In this document: piece by piece, positions 13,946 to 22,820 of the stretch
Position numbering within the stretch: position 1 is the stretch's first letter
Layout of the letters: each line of letters starts with the position of its first letter
Assembly (NCBI GenBank): GCA_040756055.1
Contig: JBFLZR010000003.1
Location: forward strand, 43,160 to 107,159
Source of the DNA: Candidatus Zixiibacteriota bacterium
Lineage (GTDB): Bacteria; Zixibacteria; MSB-5A5; GN15; FEB-12
Reading direction: 5' to 3'
DNA: 64,000 nt
Program-made: the position numbers and the translations under genes
Notes under the pieces: generated by a model
Seen by the model: the letters and a program-made list of their open reading frames with translations, nothing else
Databases searched by the model: none
What the model was told of the DNA's origin: nothing

Positions 13946-15757
13946 TTACAGCTCGGCCTTTTTCTCGTCGGCTGTGAGCAGCTCCGAATACTCTCCCGGA
14001 GTGGAGAGGATCTCGATCGCTTTCGTGATCGTAGGGTCGGACTTCAGAACGATCTCTTCGTACACGCCGCGTTCACCGGCGACCGCCGCGACGATTTCAC
14101 GCTTGATCGTGCGGGTGATATAGTCACGGGATTCGTCGAAGTCGTCTTCCTTCTCTTTTGCCACCAGCACGCGCAGACTATCAACAGCGCCCTGGAAGAT
14201 ATCCTGGCGGCCTTCGTCCTTGACCTCAGCTTCAAGTTTCTCGAGGGCAATCTGAAGTGAAGTCTGGTAGTCGAAGTCTTTTTCTTTGATGAACCGGCGG
14301 AACTGGCTGACGATATCATCGGTCACCACGAAGTCCGGTTTGACATCGGGGTGTTCGGAGACATATTTGACGGCGAAGTCAAAGAAGAGCGATTTGCGTT
14401 CCAGGTTGATTTCGATGGGTTTCCAGGTTTCGCGCTCGACTTCGATATCCGGAACGATACCGCCGCCGCCATAGACGACCCTTCCGCCGTTGGTGTAATA
14501 GATTTCTTTCTCCGAGACAGTCATGGTGTCCGAGGTTTCGGCTGAGTCGTCTTCGAGCATATCGGGATGATCATCGAAATTTTTGCCCTGCTTGTCGGCT
14601 TTCTGGATGCATCGTCCGGACGGTACGTAATATTTCGCGGTTGTCAGCTTGAGGGCCATGGAACCGTCGTTGGAAATGTTGAAAATCTGCTGGACGAGTC
14701 CCTTGCCGTAGGTATTGGCTCCCACGATCAGCCCGCGGTCCCAGTCCTGGATGGCGCCGGCAACGATTTCAGAAGCCGAGGCGGTGCCTTCGTCAGCGAG
14801 AATGACCAGCGGTTTGTCGGGGGTGAATATAGGGGCGCGATCGGAGTAATAGTGACGCTCGCTGCTTTCGAAGCGTCCTTTGGTATAGACAATCTCGCGT
14901 CCGCGCTCAAGAAAGAGCTCGGCGGTTTCTTTGGCCTGGTCGAGAAGGCCGCCGCCGTTGCCCCGAAGGTCGAAAATCAGAGATCCGACATTTTGTTCGT
15001 TAAGGGCGGTGACAGCCTCGCGCAGCTCGTGGCTGGTCTCCTCGGCAAACCGCGACAGACGAACATACCCGATGTTGGTGCCGGGGATGACGCCATAGTA
15101 GTTCACGGATTTCAGTTCGATGATGGCGCGTTCGATTTCGAATTCCATGAGGTCTTTTATTCCGGCTCTCTGGATCATGAGAACGACACTGGTTCCCGCT
15201 TTGCCGCGCATCATGGCGGAAGCATCGGACGAACTCATACCTTCGGTGGAGACACCATCGATCTCATATATAACGTCGCCGGCGCGCAGTCCACGGCGGT
15301 ATGCGGGCGTGCCTTCGATAGGGGTAATGATGACGATTCGGTCGCCGCGACCATCGATCTGCATTCCGAGACCTTCGTACTTGCCGTGGGTTGATTCCAT
15401 GAGTGCGTCATAGGAGGATTTTTCCATCAGAACCGAAAAGCGATCGAGGTCCTCGAGCATGCCGACAATACCGGCTTTGATGATTTCCTTGGTGTCGACC
15501 TCTTCCATGTACTGGTTGCGAATATTGAAAGCAGTCTGAGTCAGCTTTTTAACATCGCTGAGAAATGTGTCGCGATCGGACTGATCTGTTTGCTCAGGCT
15601 GAACAGGTTCTTCGGTATTAATGTGGACAGTGTCAGCCCAGAGGACCGGCTCTGCATTGACTTTGGAGGTTTGTACTGCTTCACCCGAACCGACCACCCA
15701 TATGAGTGCCAGAGCAAATACCGTTATGCCGAATAACTGCAGCGAATAGCGAACCAT
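13946..15757 (-). CDS. ctpA: Carboxy-terminal processing peptidase CtpA (S41)
   Basis: 603 residues. One N-terminal membrane/signal segment (residues 7-22), a PDZ domain at about 125-205 (GLGMQIDGRGDRIVI..LRAGDVIYEIDGVS), then the S41 protease core. The catalytic pair is Ser327 (TASASE) and Lys352 (TYGKGLVQ), 25 residues apart as in the family. A long C-terminal helical extension (about 430-603) is charged and unusual in length. It should degrade or trim envelope proteins in the periplasm. GGAGGA precedes the ATG at good distance, and a plausible promoter lies upstream at 15791-15818. Confidence 0.95.
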   Translation of the reverse strand: MVRYSLQLFGITVFALALIWVVGSGEAVQTSKVNAEPVLWADTVHINTEEPVQPEQTDQSDRDTFLSDVKKLTQTAFNIRNQYMEEVDTKEIIKAGIVGMLEDLDRFSVLMEKSSYDALMESTHGKYEGLGMQIDGRGDRIVIITPIEGTPAYRRGLRAGDVIYEIDGVSTEGMSSSDASAMMRGKAGTSVVLMIQRAGIKDLMEFEIERAIIELKSVNYYGVIPGTNIGYVRLSRFAEETSHELREAVTALNEQNVGSLIFDLRGNGGGLLDQAKETAELFLERGREIVYTKGRFESSERHYYSDRAPIFTPDKPLVILADEGTASASEIVAGAIQDWDRGLIVGANTYGKGLVQQIFNISNDGSMALKLTTAKYYVPSGRCIQKADKQGKNFDDHPDMLEDDSAETSDTMTVSEKEIYYTNGGRVVYGGGGIVPDIEVERETWKPIEINLERKSLFFDFAVKYVSEHPDVKPDFVVTDDIVSQFRRFIKEKDFDYQTSLQIALEKLEAEVKDEGRQDIFQGAVDSLRVLVAKEKEDDFDESRDYITRTIKREIVAAVAGERGVYEEIVLKSDPTITKAIEILSTPGEYSELLTADEKKAEL

Positions 15758-15790
15758 AAATCCTCCGTTTATATTAAAATTCCGTTTTGC

Positions 15791-15818
15791 AAGGTACGAA
15801 CATAATCTTTGTTGTCAA
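15791..15818 (-). promoter_or_regulatory. Putative ctpA promoter
   Basis: On the minus strand TTGACA and TACCTT are 16 bases apart, about 34 bases before the ctpA start. The rest of the gap to 16107 (about 290 bases) shows no gene and no further pattern. Confidence 0.5.
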
Positions 15819-16107
15819 GTTTGACTACATCCTGTGTTTATATCGTATCTGTTTGTTAATTATACGCTTACCAAACCCTTCTGTTGCAAATATGTTGCCC
15901 GTCGATTGAATATATATTAACCCGATGAATCCTTTCGGCTTAAGCGGCCACAGCTCACTTCGGGCAGGGCATGGTTGCAGGATTTTGGCCGGCAAATTGT
16001 GAATCTCATTTCAACTTGATTTACCGTGTTCATATCACCATACTATAAAACATTGGCGCCGGGTAAATGTTCAAAATGTGCGCACAATCCGCGTCATGGT
16101 GCTTATC

Positions 16108-16884
16108 ATGTTTAGACGTTCGAAGTTATTTGCGATCATTTTGAATCTTTTGTTGCCCGGGCTGGGGCATATTTACTGGCGCGAGTATTTGTTCGGGATA
16201 TTCGTCTTTCTGATAATGCTCATCGCTTCTCTTTTGTTTTTCGTTTCCTTTTTTCTCTCTGTGTCGCTGTGGGTTTGGCTGTTGATGATGGCGCTCCCAA
16301 TACTCTTTTATCTATTTACGTTTATCGATCTGGTGCGGGCGGTGGGGGTAAAACGCGACAAGCTTAAACCGGGGAAGAAATCGGCAGTCATATTTCTGGC
16401 GGTGGGGATTGCCTATCAGTTGTTGTCGCCGAGCGCGCCTGTCAATTTCGGTTTGCAGAACTTTCCGGATGTCTTCGTTTTGAAAGACACCAGTCTCAGT
16501 CCTATCCATTCGGAAGGGGCGCTTTTGAAGGCGAGCCGTCTGGCGTACTCGGTCGATTTCGTCTTTTTGCGCAAGCCGGTTTTGTACGCGCTTCCCGAGC
16601 GCTACGATATAGTCCGGTTCCGTGGGGCCGACGGGGGCAAACTTAACGGGATCGTTCTGGGTCTGCCCACCGAAGAGGTTGAGATGGCTGATGGCGTGCT
16701 GGTGGTGAACGGTCTGCCGGATTTCAGGGAGCCGGCTCACGGGATGGTGCTTCAGGGTGATTGCCAATTGACATATGTGTCGAGTTACTCTATTTTGGTC
16801 GCGACCTTGAACCTTGGACGGGTAGATACCGTATATATGGTACCTCTTACGGATGTAGTAGGGGAGGTTAGTAAAGTAATCTGA
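16108..16884 (+). CDS. Membrane protein with signal-peptidase-I-like domain lacking the catalytic Lys
   Basis: About 258 residues from ATG 16108 (a GTG at 16078 is also possible; neither has a strong ribosome site). The N-terminal half has two or three membrane segments (LNLLLPGLGHIYW.., FLIMLIASLLFFVSFFL, LWVWLLMMALPILFYLF). The C-terminal half lines up with signal peptidase I boxes. SLSP matches the SMxP box with its catalytic Ser, RYDIVRFR matches RGDIVVF, LGLPTEEV matches VGLPGDKV, and a GDC..SSYS stretch sits where GDN..SxDSR is expected. The catalytic Lys position before GLP is Gly. It may therefore be a catalytically dead relative or use another base. It overlaps the next gene by one base (TGATG). 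Confidence 0.6.
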   Translation: MFRRSKLFAIILNLLLPGLGHIYWREYLFGIFVFLIMLIASLLFFVSFFLSVSLWVWLLMMALPILFYLFTFIDLVRAVGVKRDKLKPGKKSAVIFLAVGIAYQLLSPSAPVNFGLQNFPDVFVLKDTSLSPIHSEGALLKASRLAYSVDFVFLRKPVLYALPERYDIVRFRGADGGKLNGIVLGLPTEEVEMADGVLVVNGLPDFREPAHGMVLQGDCQLTYVSSYSILVATLNLGRVDTVYMVPLTDVVGEVSKVI

Positions 16885-17540
16885 TGCGGGTTAAATATAT
16901 CATTTTCGACCTTGACGGTACCTTGATAGATTCTTCGGATGGGGTGGTGGCGGCGGTCAATTATTCCCTCAGGCAGATGGGTCAGCCGGAACGAACGGCG
17001 GATGACATAAAACCGTTCATAGGCTATTCCCTGCGTCTGATGTACCCATCGTTTACGGATGTCCCCTATGAAGAACTTCACCGACACTTTCAGACGAAGG
17101 CGGCTGAGACGGTGGTGTCATCGACGGTGGTGCTGCCGGGCGTTGAAGATACGCTTCGCGATCTGGCCGCACGCGGTTACCGTCTGGCCATCGCTTCGAC
17201 AAAGATCAAACGGCACATTCAGGGCATAATCGATAAATTCAACTGGAAGGACCTGATCAGCGCCTACGCAGGCGGGGATGAGGTCACTCACGTCAAACCG
17301 CACCCGGAGATTCTTCTGCTGACCCTAAAACGTCTATCGGCCAATCCGGATGAGACGGTAGTGGTAGGAGACACCATAAACGATATTGAAGCCGCAAGGA
17401 TGGTGCCGATGACTTCGGTGGCTGTCAACTCACCATACGGCGGTACCGAGAGACTTCTAAAATCCAAGCCGGACTTCTTCGTGGAGTCCATAGCAGACGT
17501 TCCGGGGATACTAAACAGACTTCAAAAGGAGGCTATATGA
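16884..17540 (+). CDS. HAD-family phosphatase (phosphoglycolate phosphatase-like)
   Basis: 218 residues with all HAD motifs: FDLDGTLIDSS (nucleophile Asp near residue 9), a Ser/Thr in IASTK, the Lys in HVKPHPE and the acidic VVGDTINDI. A helical cap lies between motif I and motif II, as in phosphoglycolate phosphatase and pyrophosphatase PpaX. Substrate cannot be fixed from sequence. Overlaps its neighbours on both sides by one to four bases, so it belongs to a four-gene transcript. Confidence 0.9.
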   Translation: MRVKYIIFDLDGTLIDSSDGVVAAVNYSLRQMGQPERTADDIKPFIGYSLRLMYPSFTDVPYEELHRHFQTKAAETVVSSTVVLPGVEDTLRDLAARGYRLAIASTKIKRHIQGIIDKFNWKDLISAYAGGDEVTHVKPHPEILLLTLKRLSANPDETVVVGDTINDIEAARMVPMTSVAVNSPYGGTERLLKSKPDFFVESIADVPGILNRLQKEAI

Positions 17541-18037
17541 AGCGGATATATGTGCATTCATTCAAGACGGGTCTGGGCACTATTCGGACAGCCGCTACCG
17601 ACAAGGGCCTGGCTGTCCTATCACTGCCGGGCGAGTCCGAGAGGCTGTTCAGGGCGAGGGTTCGTCGATATTTCAAAGGCTATGAGGTCAATGAAGGGGG
17701 CGCGACCAACCGGGAAACTGAGAAACAGGTGAGGCAATACCTTGGCGGGAAGCTGAAGCATTTTACGCTCAAGCTGGATATCCAGGGAACCGAGTTTCAG
17801 AAGAAGGCGCTTAAGAAAGTGGCGAGTATTCCGTACGGAAAGACGTCATCGTACGGCGAGATTGCCAGGGCGCTCGGCGCCCCGAAGGCTGCCCGCGCGG
17901 TTGGAAGCGCGAATGCCCGTAACAATCTTCCACTCGTCATTCCGTGCCATCGGGTGGTGGCTTCGAGCGGTCTGGGCGGGTACGGCGGCGGTCTGGCGAT
18001 GAAAACACAATTGCTAAAGATGGAAGGCGCGATATAA
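17537..18037 (+). CDS. ogt: Methylated-DNA--protein-cysteine methyltransferase
   Basis: 166 residues. The alkyl-acceptor motif PCHRV with Cys137 and the DNA-binding helix (IPYGKTSSYGEIARALG) preceding it are intact. The protein removes O6-alkyl groups from guanine in a suicidal reaction. It starts 4 bases inside the HAD gene. It has no AlkA/Ada regulatory domain, so it is the single-domain Ogt form. Confidence 0.95.
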   Translation: MKRIYVHSFKTGLGTIRTAATDKGLAVLSLPGESERLFRARVRRYFKGYEVNEGGATNRETEKQVRQYLGGKLKHFTLKLDIQGTEFQKKALKKVASIPYGKTSSYGEIARALGAPKAARAVGSANARNNLPLVIPCHRVVASSGLGGYGGGLAMKTQLLKMEGAI

Positions 18038-18093
18038 GTCGCGGCGAAACAGGTTTAACAAAATCGATTTATGGCAGAAAGGTTAAGGGGCAG

Positions 18094-19194
18094 ATGGATC
18101 AACGGATAGACAAGCTGGCGAAAGTACTTTTGCATTACTCGCTGAAGCTGAAAAAGGGGCAATTGGTAAAAATACAGGGAGAGGTAGTAACCCTTCCGCT
18201 GCTGAAGGCCATGTTCGCTGAAGCGGTGCGCATTGGCGCACACCCCTTCGTGCGCCTTCTTATACCCGACAATGAAGAGGCGTTCCTGAAGTATGCCGGC
18301 GAGGAACAGCTAAGATATCTCTCCCCGATAGTCCGCACCGAGGTTAACAAGATGGATGCCTATATCCATGTCTGGGGGAGCGAGAATACCCGGTATCTCT
18401 CGGCGGCTGATTCCAAAAAGCAGGCTCGAGTGGCCAAATACCAGAGACCGCTCAAGGATCGAATAATCAAGAGAATGTCGCAGGGACAGGTTAAATGGGT
18501 GGGGACGCAGTTTCCCACGCTGGCCGACGCTCAGGACGCTGAGATGTCGTTGCGCGACTATGAAGAGTTTGTTTACAGGGCCGGTCATCTCGATGCCGCC
18601 GACCCGGTCAAACATTGGCAGAAGGTTCACAGGGAACAGGCGAGGCTGATAAAGATTCTCAATCGTGTCGACAGGCTTCACATTGAGGCGCCGGACACCG
18701 ATCTCAAGTTGCGGGTGAAGGGGCGCAAGTGGGTCAATTGCGCCGGGACCGAGAATTTCCCCGATGGCGAGATATTCACCTCACCCATCGAAGACTCCAC
18801 CGAGGGTGTTATTCGATTTACCTATCCGGCGGTATACGCGGGACGCGAGGTCGAGGATGTGAGGCTGGAATTCAAGAAGGGCAAAGTGGTCAGGGAGTCG
18901 GCGGCGAAGAATCTGCAATTTCTGACCGACATGCTCAATATGGACAAAGGTTCGCGGATTTTGGGCGAGGTTGCGATCGGGACCAATTATGAAATCAAGC
19001 GCTTCTCGCGGAACACTCTTTTCGATGAGAAGATTGGCGGGACCTGTCATACGGCCGTAGGACACGGTTTTTCCGAGTCCGGAAGCAAAAACAAGAGCAG
19101 TCTTCACTGGGACATGGTCTGCAACCTGAAGAAGAATTCTCAGATCACGGCCGATGGGAAAGTGATTTATAGAAACGGCAAGTTTACCATTTAG
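18094..19194 (+). CDS. M29-family aminopeptidase
   Basis: 366 residues from ATG 18094, which follows AAGGGG at good spacing. An in-frame extension to 17944 overlaps the alkyltransferase gene and is not used. The family's metal ligands are recognisable: FPDGEIFTSP, the Glu in GEVAIGTN, and the C-terminal CHTAVGHGF..SSLHWDMV group of His and Asp. M29 enzymes are cytoplasmic metal-dependent aminopeptidases of broad specificity. Length fits the family. A terminator follows within 20 bases. Confidence 0.93.
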   Translation: MDQRIDKLAKVLLHYSLKLKKGQLVKIQGEVVTLPLLKAMFAEAVRIGAHPFVRLLIPDNEEAFLKYAGEEQLRYLSPIVRTEVNKMDAYIHVWGSENTRYLSAADSKKQARVAKYQRPLKDRIIKRMSQGQVKWVGTQFPTLADAQDAEMSLRDYEEFVYRAGHLDAADPVKHWQKVHREQARLIKILNRVDRLHIEAPDTDLKLRVKGRKWVNCAGTENFPDGEIFTSPIEDSTEGVIRFTYPAVYAGREVEDVRLEFKKGKVVRESAAKNLQFLTDMLNMDKGSRILGEVAIGTNYEIKRFSRNTLFDEKIGGTCHTAVGHGFSESGSKNKSSLHWDMVCNLKKNSQITADGKVIYRNGKFTI

Positions 19195-19213
19195 GTTTCG
19201 CAGTTACTGAGAT

Positions 19214-19247
19214 GACCCATCTCTCTGCCGGGGGATGGGTCTTCTTT
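19214..19247 (+). terminator. Rho-independent terminator after the aminopeptidase
   Basis: Stem GACCCATC/GATGGGTC followed by TTCTTTT. The next 345 bases, to 19594, hold no gene that I can support; a CCCGCC..GGCGGG pairing lies near 19547-19572. Confidence 0.8.
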
Positions 19248-19594
19248 TATTGGTGCCGCGGGGATGCCTGGCGGCAATCGGCCCGAATTTTTAGCTTCAT
19301 TGAAAATCTCCAGACAGTGTGGGGTTGTCCCCATACTTTTCAAAAACCGCCGCCGGTATAGCGGCTGGATCTGACGGCCACGGAGTTCGGGAGGCGCTGG
19401 TCAAGTTGTTAGTTTGTAATGGGGTACCTGTTGCGTTCGGGTAAGTTTCGGTATGGCGGCGGATGGGTATGGGATGTGCTTTAGTCTTTGGTGAGTTAAG
19501 CTGAACGGTACTTTAATGACTGGGCGATAGATTAAGGGAAAAATCCCGCCGGACTGCGGTTTTTAGGCGGGTAGAGTAAAATCGAAAAGAGTGG

Positions 19595-20116
19595 ATGGTG
19601 AACATTATGAGAAAGTCAATTTTATCCAATCGCGGCATAACACTGATGGAGATAATGGTTGGCGTGGTGATAATCGGTATAGTGGCCTCAATGGCCGTGC
19701 CGCGATTCGCGACCGCCTATGAGCGGATGGAGTTCAATTCCCGTAACCGGGATATTGTCTCGGCCTTGAGGATGGCCCGTTCGAGGGCGATTACGGAGAA
19801 GGAGTTGTACGGGGTTTATTTTGATCCGTATGATATCAGGGTAGTCCAGTTTCGCAAACACGATGGTTCAGGGGCGCTCAATGACCGCTACGAGGACGGG
19901 CTCGATTCGGTTCTGAAGGTTGATACGCTTACGCCGGATATGATATGGCTGAGTTCTTCGCTTCTCAATGATGCAGCGGTTTTTAGCCCGAATGGATCTT
20001 CGAGCACCGGCGGGGCAATTTTCCCGCTGGCGGTGACCGAGGATTTTGTGGGGTTAGCGCAGATATCACTTTTGGCCTCGACGGGGCGGGTGAAAACGGA
20101 AACCATTATTTTCTAG
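19595..20116 (+). CDS. Prepilin-like protein (GspH/FimT type)
   Basis: 173 residues. A type III signal (short, charged leader then GITLMEIMVGVVIIGIVASMA) has the prepilin peptidase cleavage site after Gly and the conserved Glu at position +5 of the mature protein. The rest has the GspH/FimT pseudopilin layout with a beta-rich C-terminal half. It is expected to be processed by PilD and become a minor pilin. The start may be ATG 19595 or 19607; ribosome signals are ambiguous. Stands alone before a strong terminator, just upstream of the pilMNOPQ operon. Confidence 0.88.
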   Translation: MVNIMRKSILSNRGITLMEIMVGVVIIGIVASMAVPRFATAYERMEFNSRNRDIVSALRMARSRAITEKELYGVYFDPYDIRVVQFRKHDGSGALNDRYEDGLDSVLKVDTLTPDMIWLSSSLLNDAAVFSPNGSSSTGGAIFPLAVTEDFVGLAQISLLASTGRVKTETIIF

Positions 20117-20147
20117 TGGCTTAGCAAGCTGATAACTTCTTTGTGGC

Positions 20148-20176
20148 AACCCCTCCTTCGGGAGGGGTTTCTCTTT
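20148..20176 (+). terminator. Rho-independent terminator with UUCG loop
   Basis: Perfect 9-base stem AACCCCTCC/GGAGGGGTT capped by TTCG and followed by TCTCTTT. It ends the prepilin-like gene. Confidence 0.93.
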
Positions 20177-20377
20177 GCAGGTCAAGAAGTTAGGGAGGCA
20201 AAAGTTTTCGATAAAGGCCAGGGGCTAAAGTTCCGATAAGTAACTAAGCGATTGATTGGCTCAACCGGATTGTGACAGCCGCCAATACGTAGCCGGGTTT
20301 TTTCCCGGATGGTGTTAACTGGCAGATTAATATGACGATAATAAACGTAAGAACAAAATAACTCATAAATAAAGAGA
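20177..20377 (+). promoter_or_regulatory. Possible structured leader of the pil operon
   Basis: 200 bases between the terminator and pilM. Contains a CCGGG-TTTTTT-CCCGG hairpin (20293-20308) with GTAGCCGGGT before it. This is faintly like the 3' half of c-di-GMP riboswitches, but I could not fit the whole aptamer. The start codon of pilM at 20378 has only a weak AAAGAGA ribosome site. Confidence 0.3.
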
Positions 20378-21439
20378 ATGACTCATATGCTGTTATCTCG
20401 CGGAAAAAAGAGTACGGTTGGTCTCGATATTGGAGCGAATTCGATAAAGCTGGTCAAGCTCGATCATACGAAGTCGGGTTATGCCGTGTCTGCTATCGGT
20501 ATTCGCGAATTGCCGCCCGAAGCGATCGTAGCCGATGAAATTCGGGATCGCGAAGCGGTCATATTCAATGTCCAGTCGCTAATCGATCAGACCGACCCCA
20601 AGATAAAGGATGTTGTCGTCTCAATCTCCGGTCACAGCGTAATCACGGATCGATTCAACATCGACAAGAAGTCGGGTGCCGAGGCCGAGCAGGCCATCCT
20701 TTTCGAAACCGAGCAGCGTGCTCCGTTTGACATTGACGATGTCTCGCTGGATTACCATGTCGTAAAGACCGACGATGAGTCCAACAAGATGGATGTGCTG
20801 CTGGTCGCGGCCCGCAAAGAGTACTTAAGAATGTATCTCGAACTGATTGAAGACTGTGGTTTACGTCCGGTGGTGGTCGATGATGACGCTCTGGCGATCT
20901 ACAACGCCTATGCCGAGAACTACGAGGTCGACCCGACCAGGTTGACGGCGCTGGTCAATATCGGCCATGACGTAACCAATATCACCTATCTTCAGGACGG
21001 GTTTTTCCAGGCCACGCGCGACGTGTCGGCCGGCACCCGGGAAATATACAATGCCATCCAGAAGGAATTCCGGTTGAACCCCGAACTGACGGCCAAGGCC
21101 ATCAAGGGTGACATGAAGGATTCCATCGATGAGGATATGCTCAAGGCGACAATTATATCATCCACCGATGAGTTGATTTCGGGAATCGAGTTGGCTTTTT
21201 CGTACTTCAAGTCCCAGGCCAAGGTGGACAACATAGATTGGATCATTCTATCGGGCGGCGGTTCGCTGGTGCCTTATCTTCCGGAGTTTCTCCAGTCCAA
21301 GCTGAACATACCTCTGGAAATCGCCAACCCGCTGCGTAACGTGGATTACGATCCGGAATTGTTCCAGTATCTCCAGCCGGAAAAGATAGCGCCGCTTTTG
21401 ACGGTTTCGGTTGGATTAGCAATGCGGAAGGTGAGGTAA
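20378..21439 (+). CDS. pilM: Type IV pilus assembly ATPase-fold protein PilM
   Basis: 353 residues. The actin/FtsA-like phosphate motif VGLDIGANSIKLVKL is near the N-terminus and the second phosphate motif LSGGGSLVPYL near the C-terminus; VNIGHDVTNITYL is the third. PilM is the cytoplasmic ring that binds the PilN N-terminus and links motor and outer-membrane parts. First gene of an ordered pilMNOPQ operon with spacings of 7 to 20 bases. Confidence 0.97.
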   Translation: MTHMLLSRGKKSTVGLDIGANSIKLVKLDHTKSGYAVSAIGIRELPPEAIVADEIRDREAVIFNVQSLIDQTDPKIKDVVVSISGHSVITDRFNIDKKSGAEAEQAILFETEQRAPFDIDDVSLDYHVVKTDDESNKMDVLLVAARKEYLRMYLELIEDCGLRPVVVDDDALAIYNAYAENYEVDPTRLTALVNIGHDVTNITYLQDGFFQATRDVSAGTREIYNAIQKEFRLNPELTAKAIKGDMKDSIDEDMLKATIISSTDELISGIELAFSYFKSQAKVDNIDWIILSGGGSLVPYLPEFLQSKLNIPLEIANPLRNVDYDPELFQYLQPEKIAPLLTVSVGLAMRKVR

Positions 21440-21446
21440 GAGCCTT

Positions 21447-22175
21447 ATGATAGAAATAAATCTACTTCCGAAAGATTACCAGAAGAAGTCGTTTGACTTC
21501 TCACTGGGTAAGGCCGGTTTCTACGGTGTCGGCGCCGCCGCCGGTATCATTCTGACGCTGGTCGTGATAACGTTTGTGCAGAAGGCCAAACTGGGCTCGC
21601 TATCGGACAAGATCGAAAAGGCCCGTCAGAAAGAGGCGATGCTTCAGAAGGATATCAAGCTGGTTGACGGTCTGAATGATGTCAAGGCCAAGATCACCAA
21701 TCGTATGAAGGCGGTTGAGCGTCTCGACAGTCATAGATCGTCGTGGGTGAGTATCCTCGAGGATGTTGCCGGCAATGTTCCGGAATTCGTCTGGTTGGCG
21801 AGATTCCAAGAGAAGCGCCCTGAGGATGATAAGGACGCCGGCAAGAGTAAAAAGGGCGCGCCAGCGGAGGCCAAGGACGAGAAGGCCGTAACGCCGTCGA
21901 ATCCCAGCATTCAGAGCGGCGAGGTTGAGGGGTATGCCTTCACGCTGAATGCCCTGGCGTCATTTATGATCAAGATGATGCGGTCGGACTATTTTGATGA
22001 GGTCGAACTGGTCACGACCAATGAAGTTAATATAGATGATAATAAGGCCTATAATTTCGTGCTGAGCTTCAATATCCACTATCTCTCGGACGAGCAGCTT
22101 CGCGGTCTGATCGCGTCCGAGGGTGATGGAGATGTGGCCGAAGACTCCGAAACCAGCCACAAGAGCTTAAACTAG
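21447..22175 (+). CDS. pilN: Type IV pilus inner-membrane protein PilN
   Basis: 242 residues. The N-terminal PilM-binding motif INLLP is at residues 4-8, followed by a single membrane segment (about 22-45) and a periplasmic ferredoxin-like fold with coiled-coil start. A lysine/glutamate-rich insert (about 127-150) is unusual among PilN proteins and makes it longer than most (about 190-210 residues). Confidence 0.93.
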   Translation: MIEINLLPKDYQKKSFDFSLGKAGFYGVGAAAGIILTLVVITFVQKAKLGSLSDKIEKARQKEAMLQKDIKLVDGLNDVKAKITNRMKAVERLDSHRSSWVSILEDVAGNVPEFVWLARFQEKRPEDDKDAGKSKKGAPAEAKDEKAVTPSNPSIQSGEVEGYAFTLNALASFMIKMMRSDYFDEVELVTTNEVNIDDNKAYNFVLSFNIHYLSDEQLRGLIASEGDGDVAEDSETSHKSLN

Positions 22176-22185
22176 GAAGAGTGTT

Positions 22186-22806
22186 ATGGATTTAAAAGAT
22201 TCAAAAACGCAGAAAATAGCGCTGGGAGTCCTGGCTTTCTTTATTGTCGTCTATTTCTGGTATAGCCGGATCTATAAGGATATCGACAGCCAGCTGGAGT
22301 TAAAGAGTCAGGAATTCGAGACTATTACGACGAACCTGCGCAATGTCGAGCTCAAGGCCAAGTCTCTCGATGCTCTCAAGATTGAATATGAGCAACTGGT
22401 CGAGAGGTATCAGGAGATCGAGCAGTTGCTGCCCGAAGTGAAGCAGATTCCGTCTTTTCTGGTACAACTTCACACGGCATCGTCGATCACCGGAACGCGA
22501 ATTACACGGGTTCAGCCTCTGCCGATAGCGGGCGAGGAATTTTACAATATAGCCTCATTCGACATCGAGATGACCGGTACGTATCATGATTTCGGTACAT
22601 TTATAAGCTATGTGGCGAATTTTCCGTTCATAGCCAATATATCCGGGATCAAGATTAACGCGGTTGATATCTCCATATCGAAGGACAAGGCAAAAGACAA
22701 GGGTGGATTGAATGAGCTCAAGAAGCGTGAGACAATCACGGCGCAGTTCAAGCTTTCCACCTACTTTGTGAAAGAGGACGAACGGCTCAAGGAGCTGGTC
22801 ATATAG
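22186..22806 (+). CDS. pilO: Type IV pilus inner-membrane protein PilO
   Basis: 206 residues with one N-terminal membrane helix (about 10-27), a coiled-coil stretch (about 30-90) and a periplasmic ferredoxin-like domain with the family's YHDFGTFISYVANFPF pattern. PilO dimerises with PilN. It sits between pilN and pilP with 10- and 14-base gaps. Confidence 0.93.
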   Translation: MDLKDSKTQKIALGVLAFFIVVYFWYSRIYKDIDSQLELKSQEFETITTNLRNVELKAKSLDALKIEYEQLVERYQEIEQLLPEVKQIPSFLVQLHTASSITGTRITRVQPLPIAGEEFYNIASFDIEMTGTYHDFGTFISYVANFPFIANISGIKINAVDISISKDKAKDKGGLNELKKRETITAQFKLSTYFVKEDERLKELVI

Positions 22807-22820
22807 GAGGTCATGGCAAA

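Noticed and set aside
17944..18093. Extension of the aminopeptidase frame to 17944
   Set aside because: It overlaps the alkyltransferase gene in another frame and has no family residues; ATG 18094 has a ribosome site.
19547..19572. CCCGCC..GGCGGG pairing as a riboswitch before the prepilin gene
   Set aside because: Only one short stem and no recognised aptamer core.
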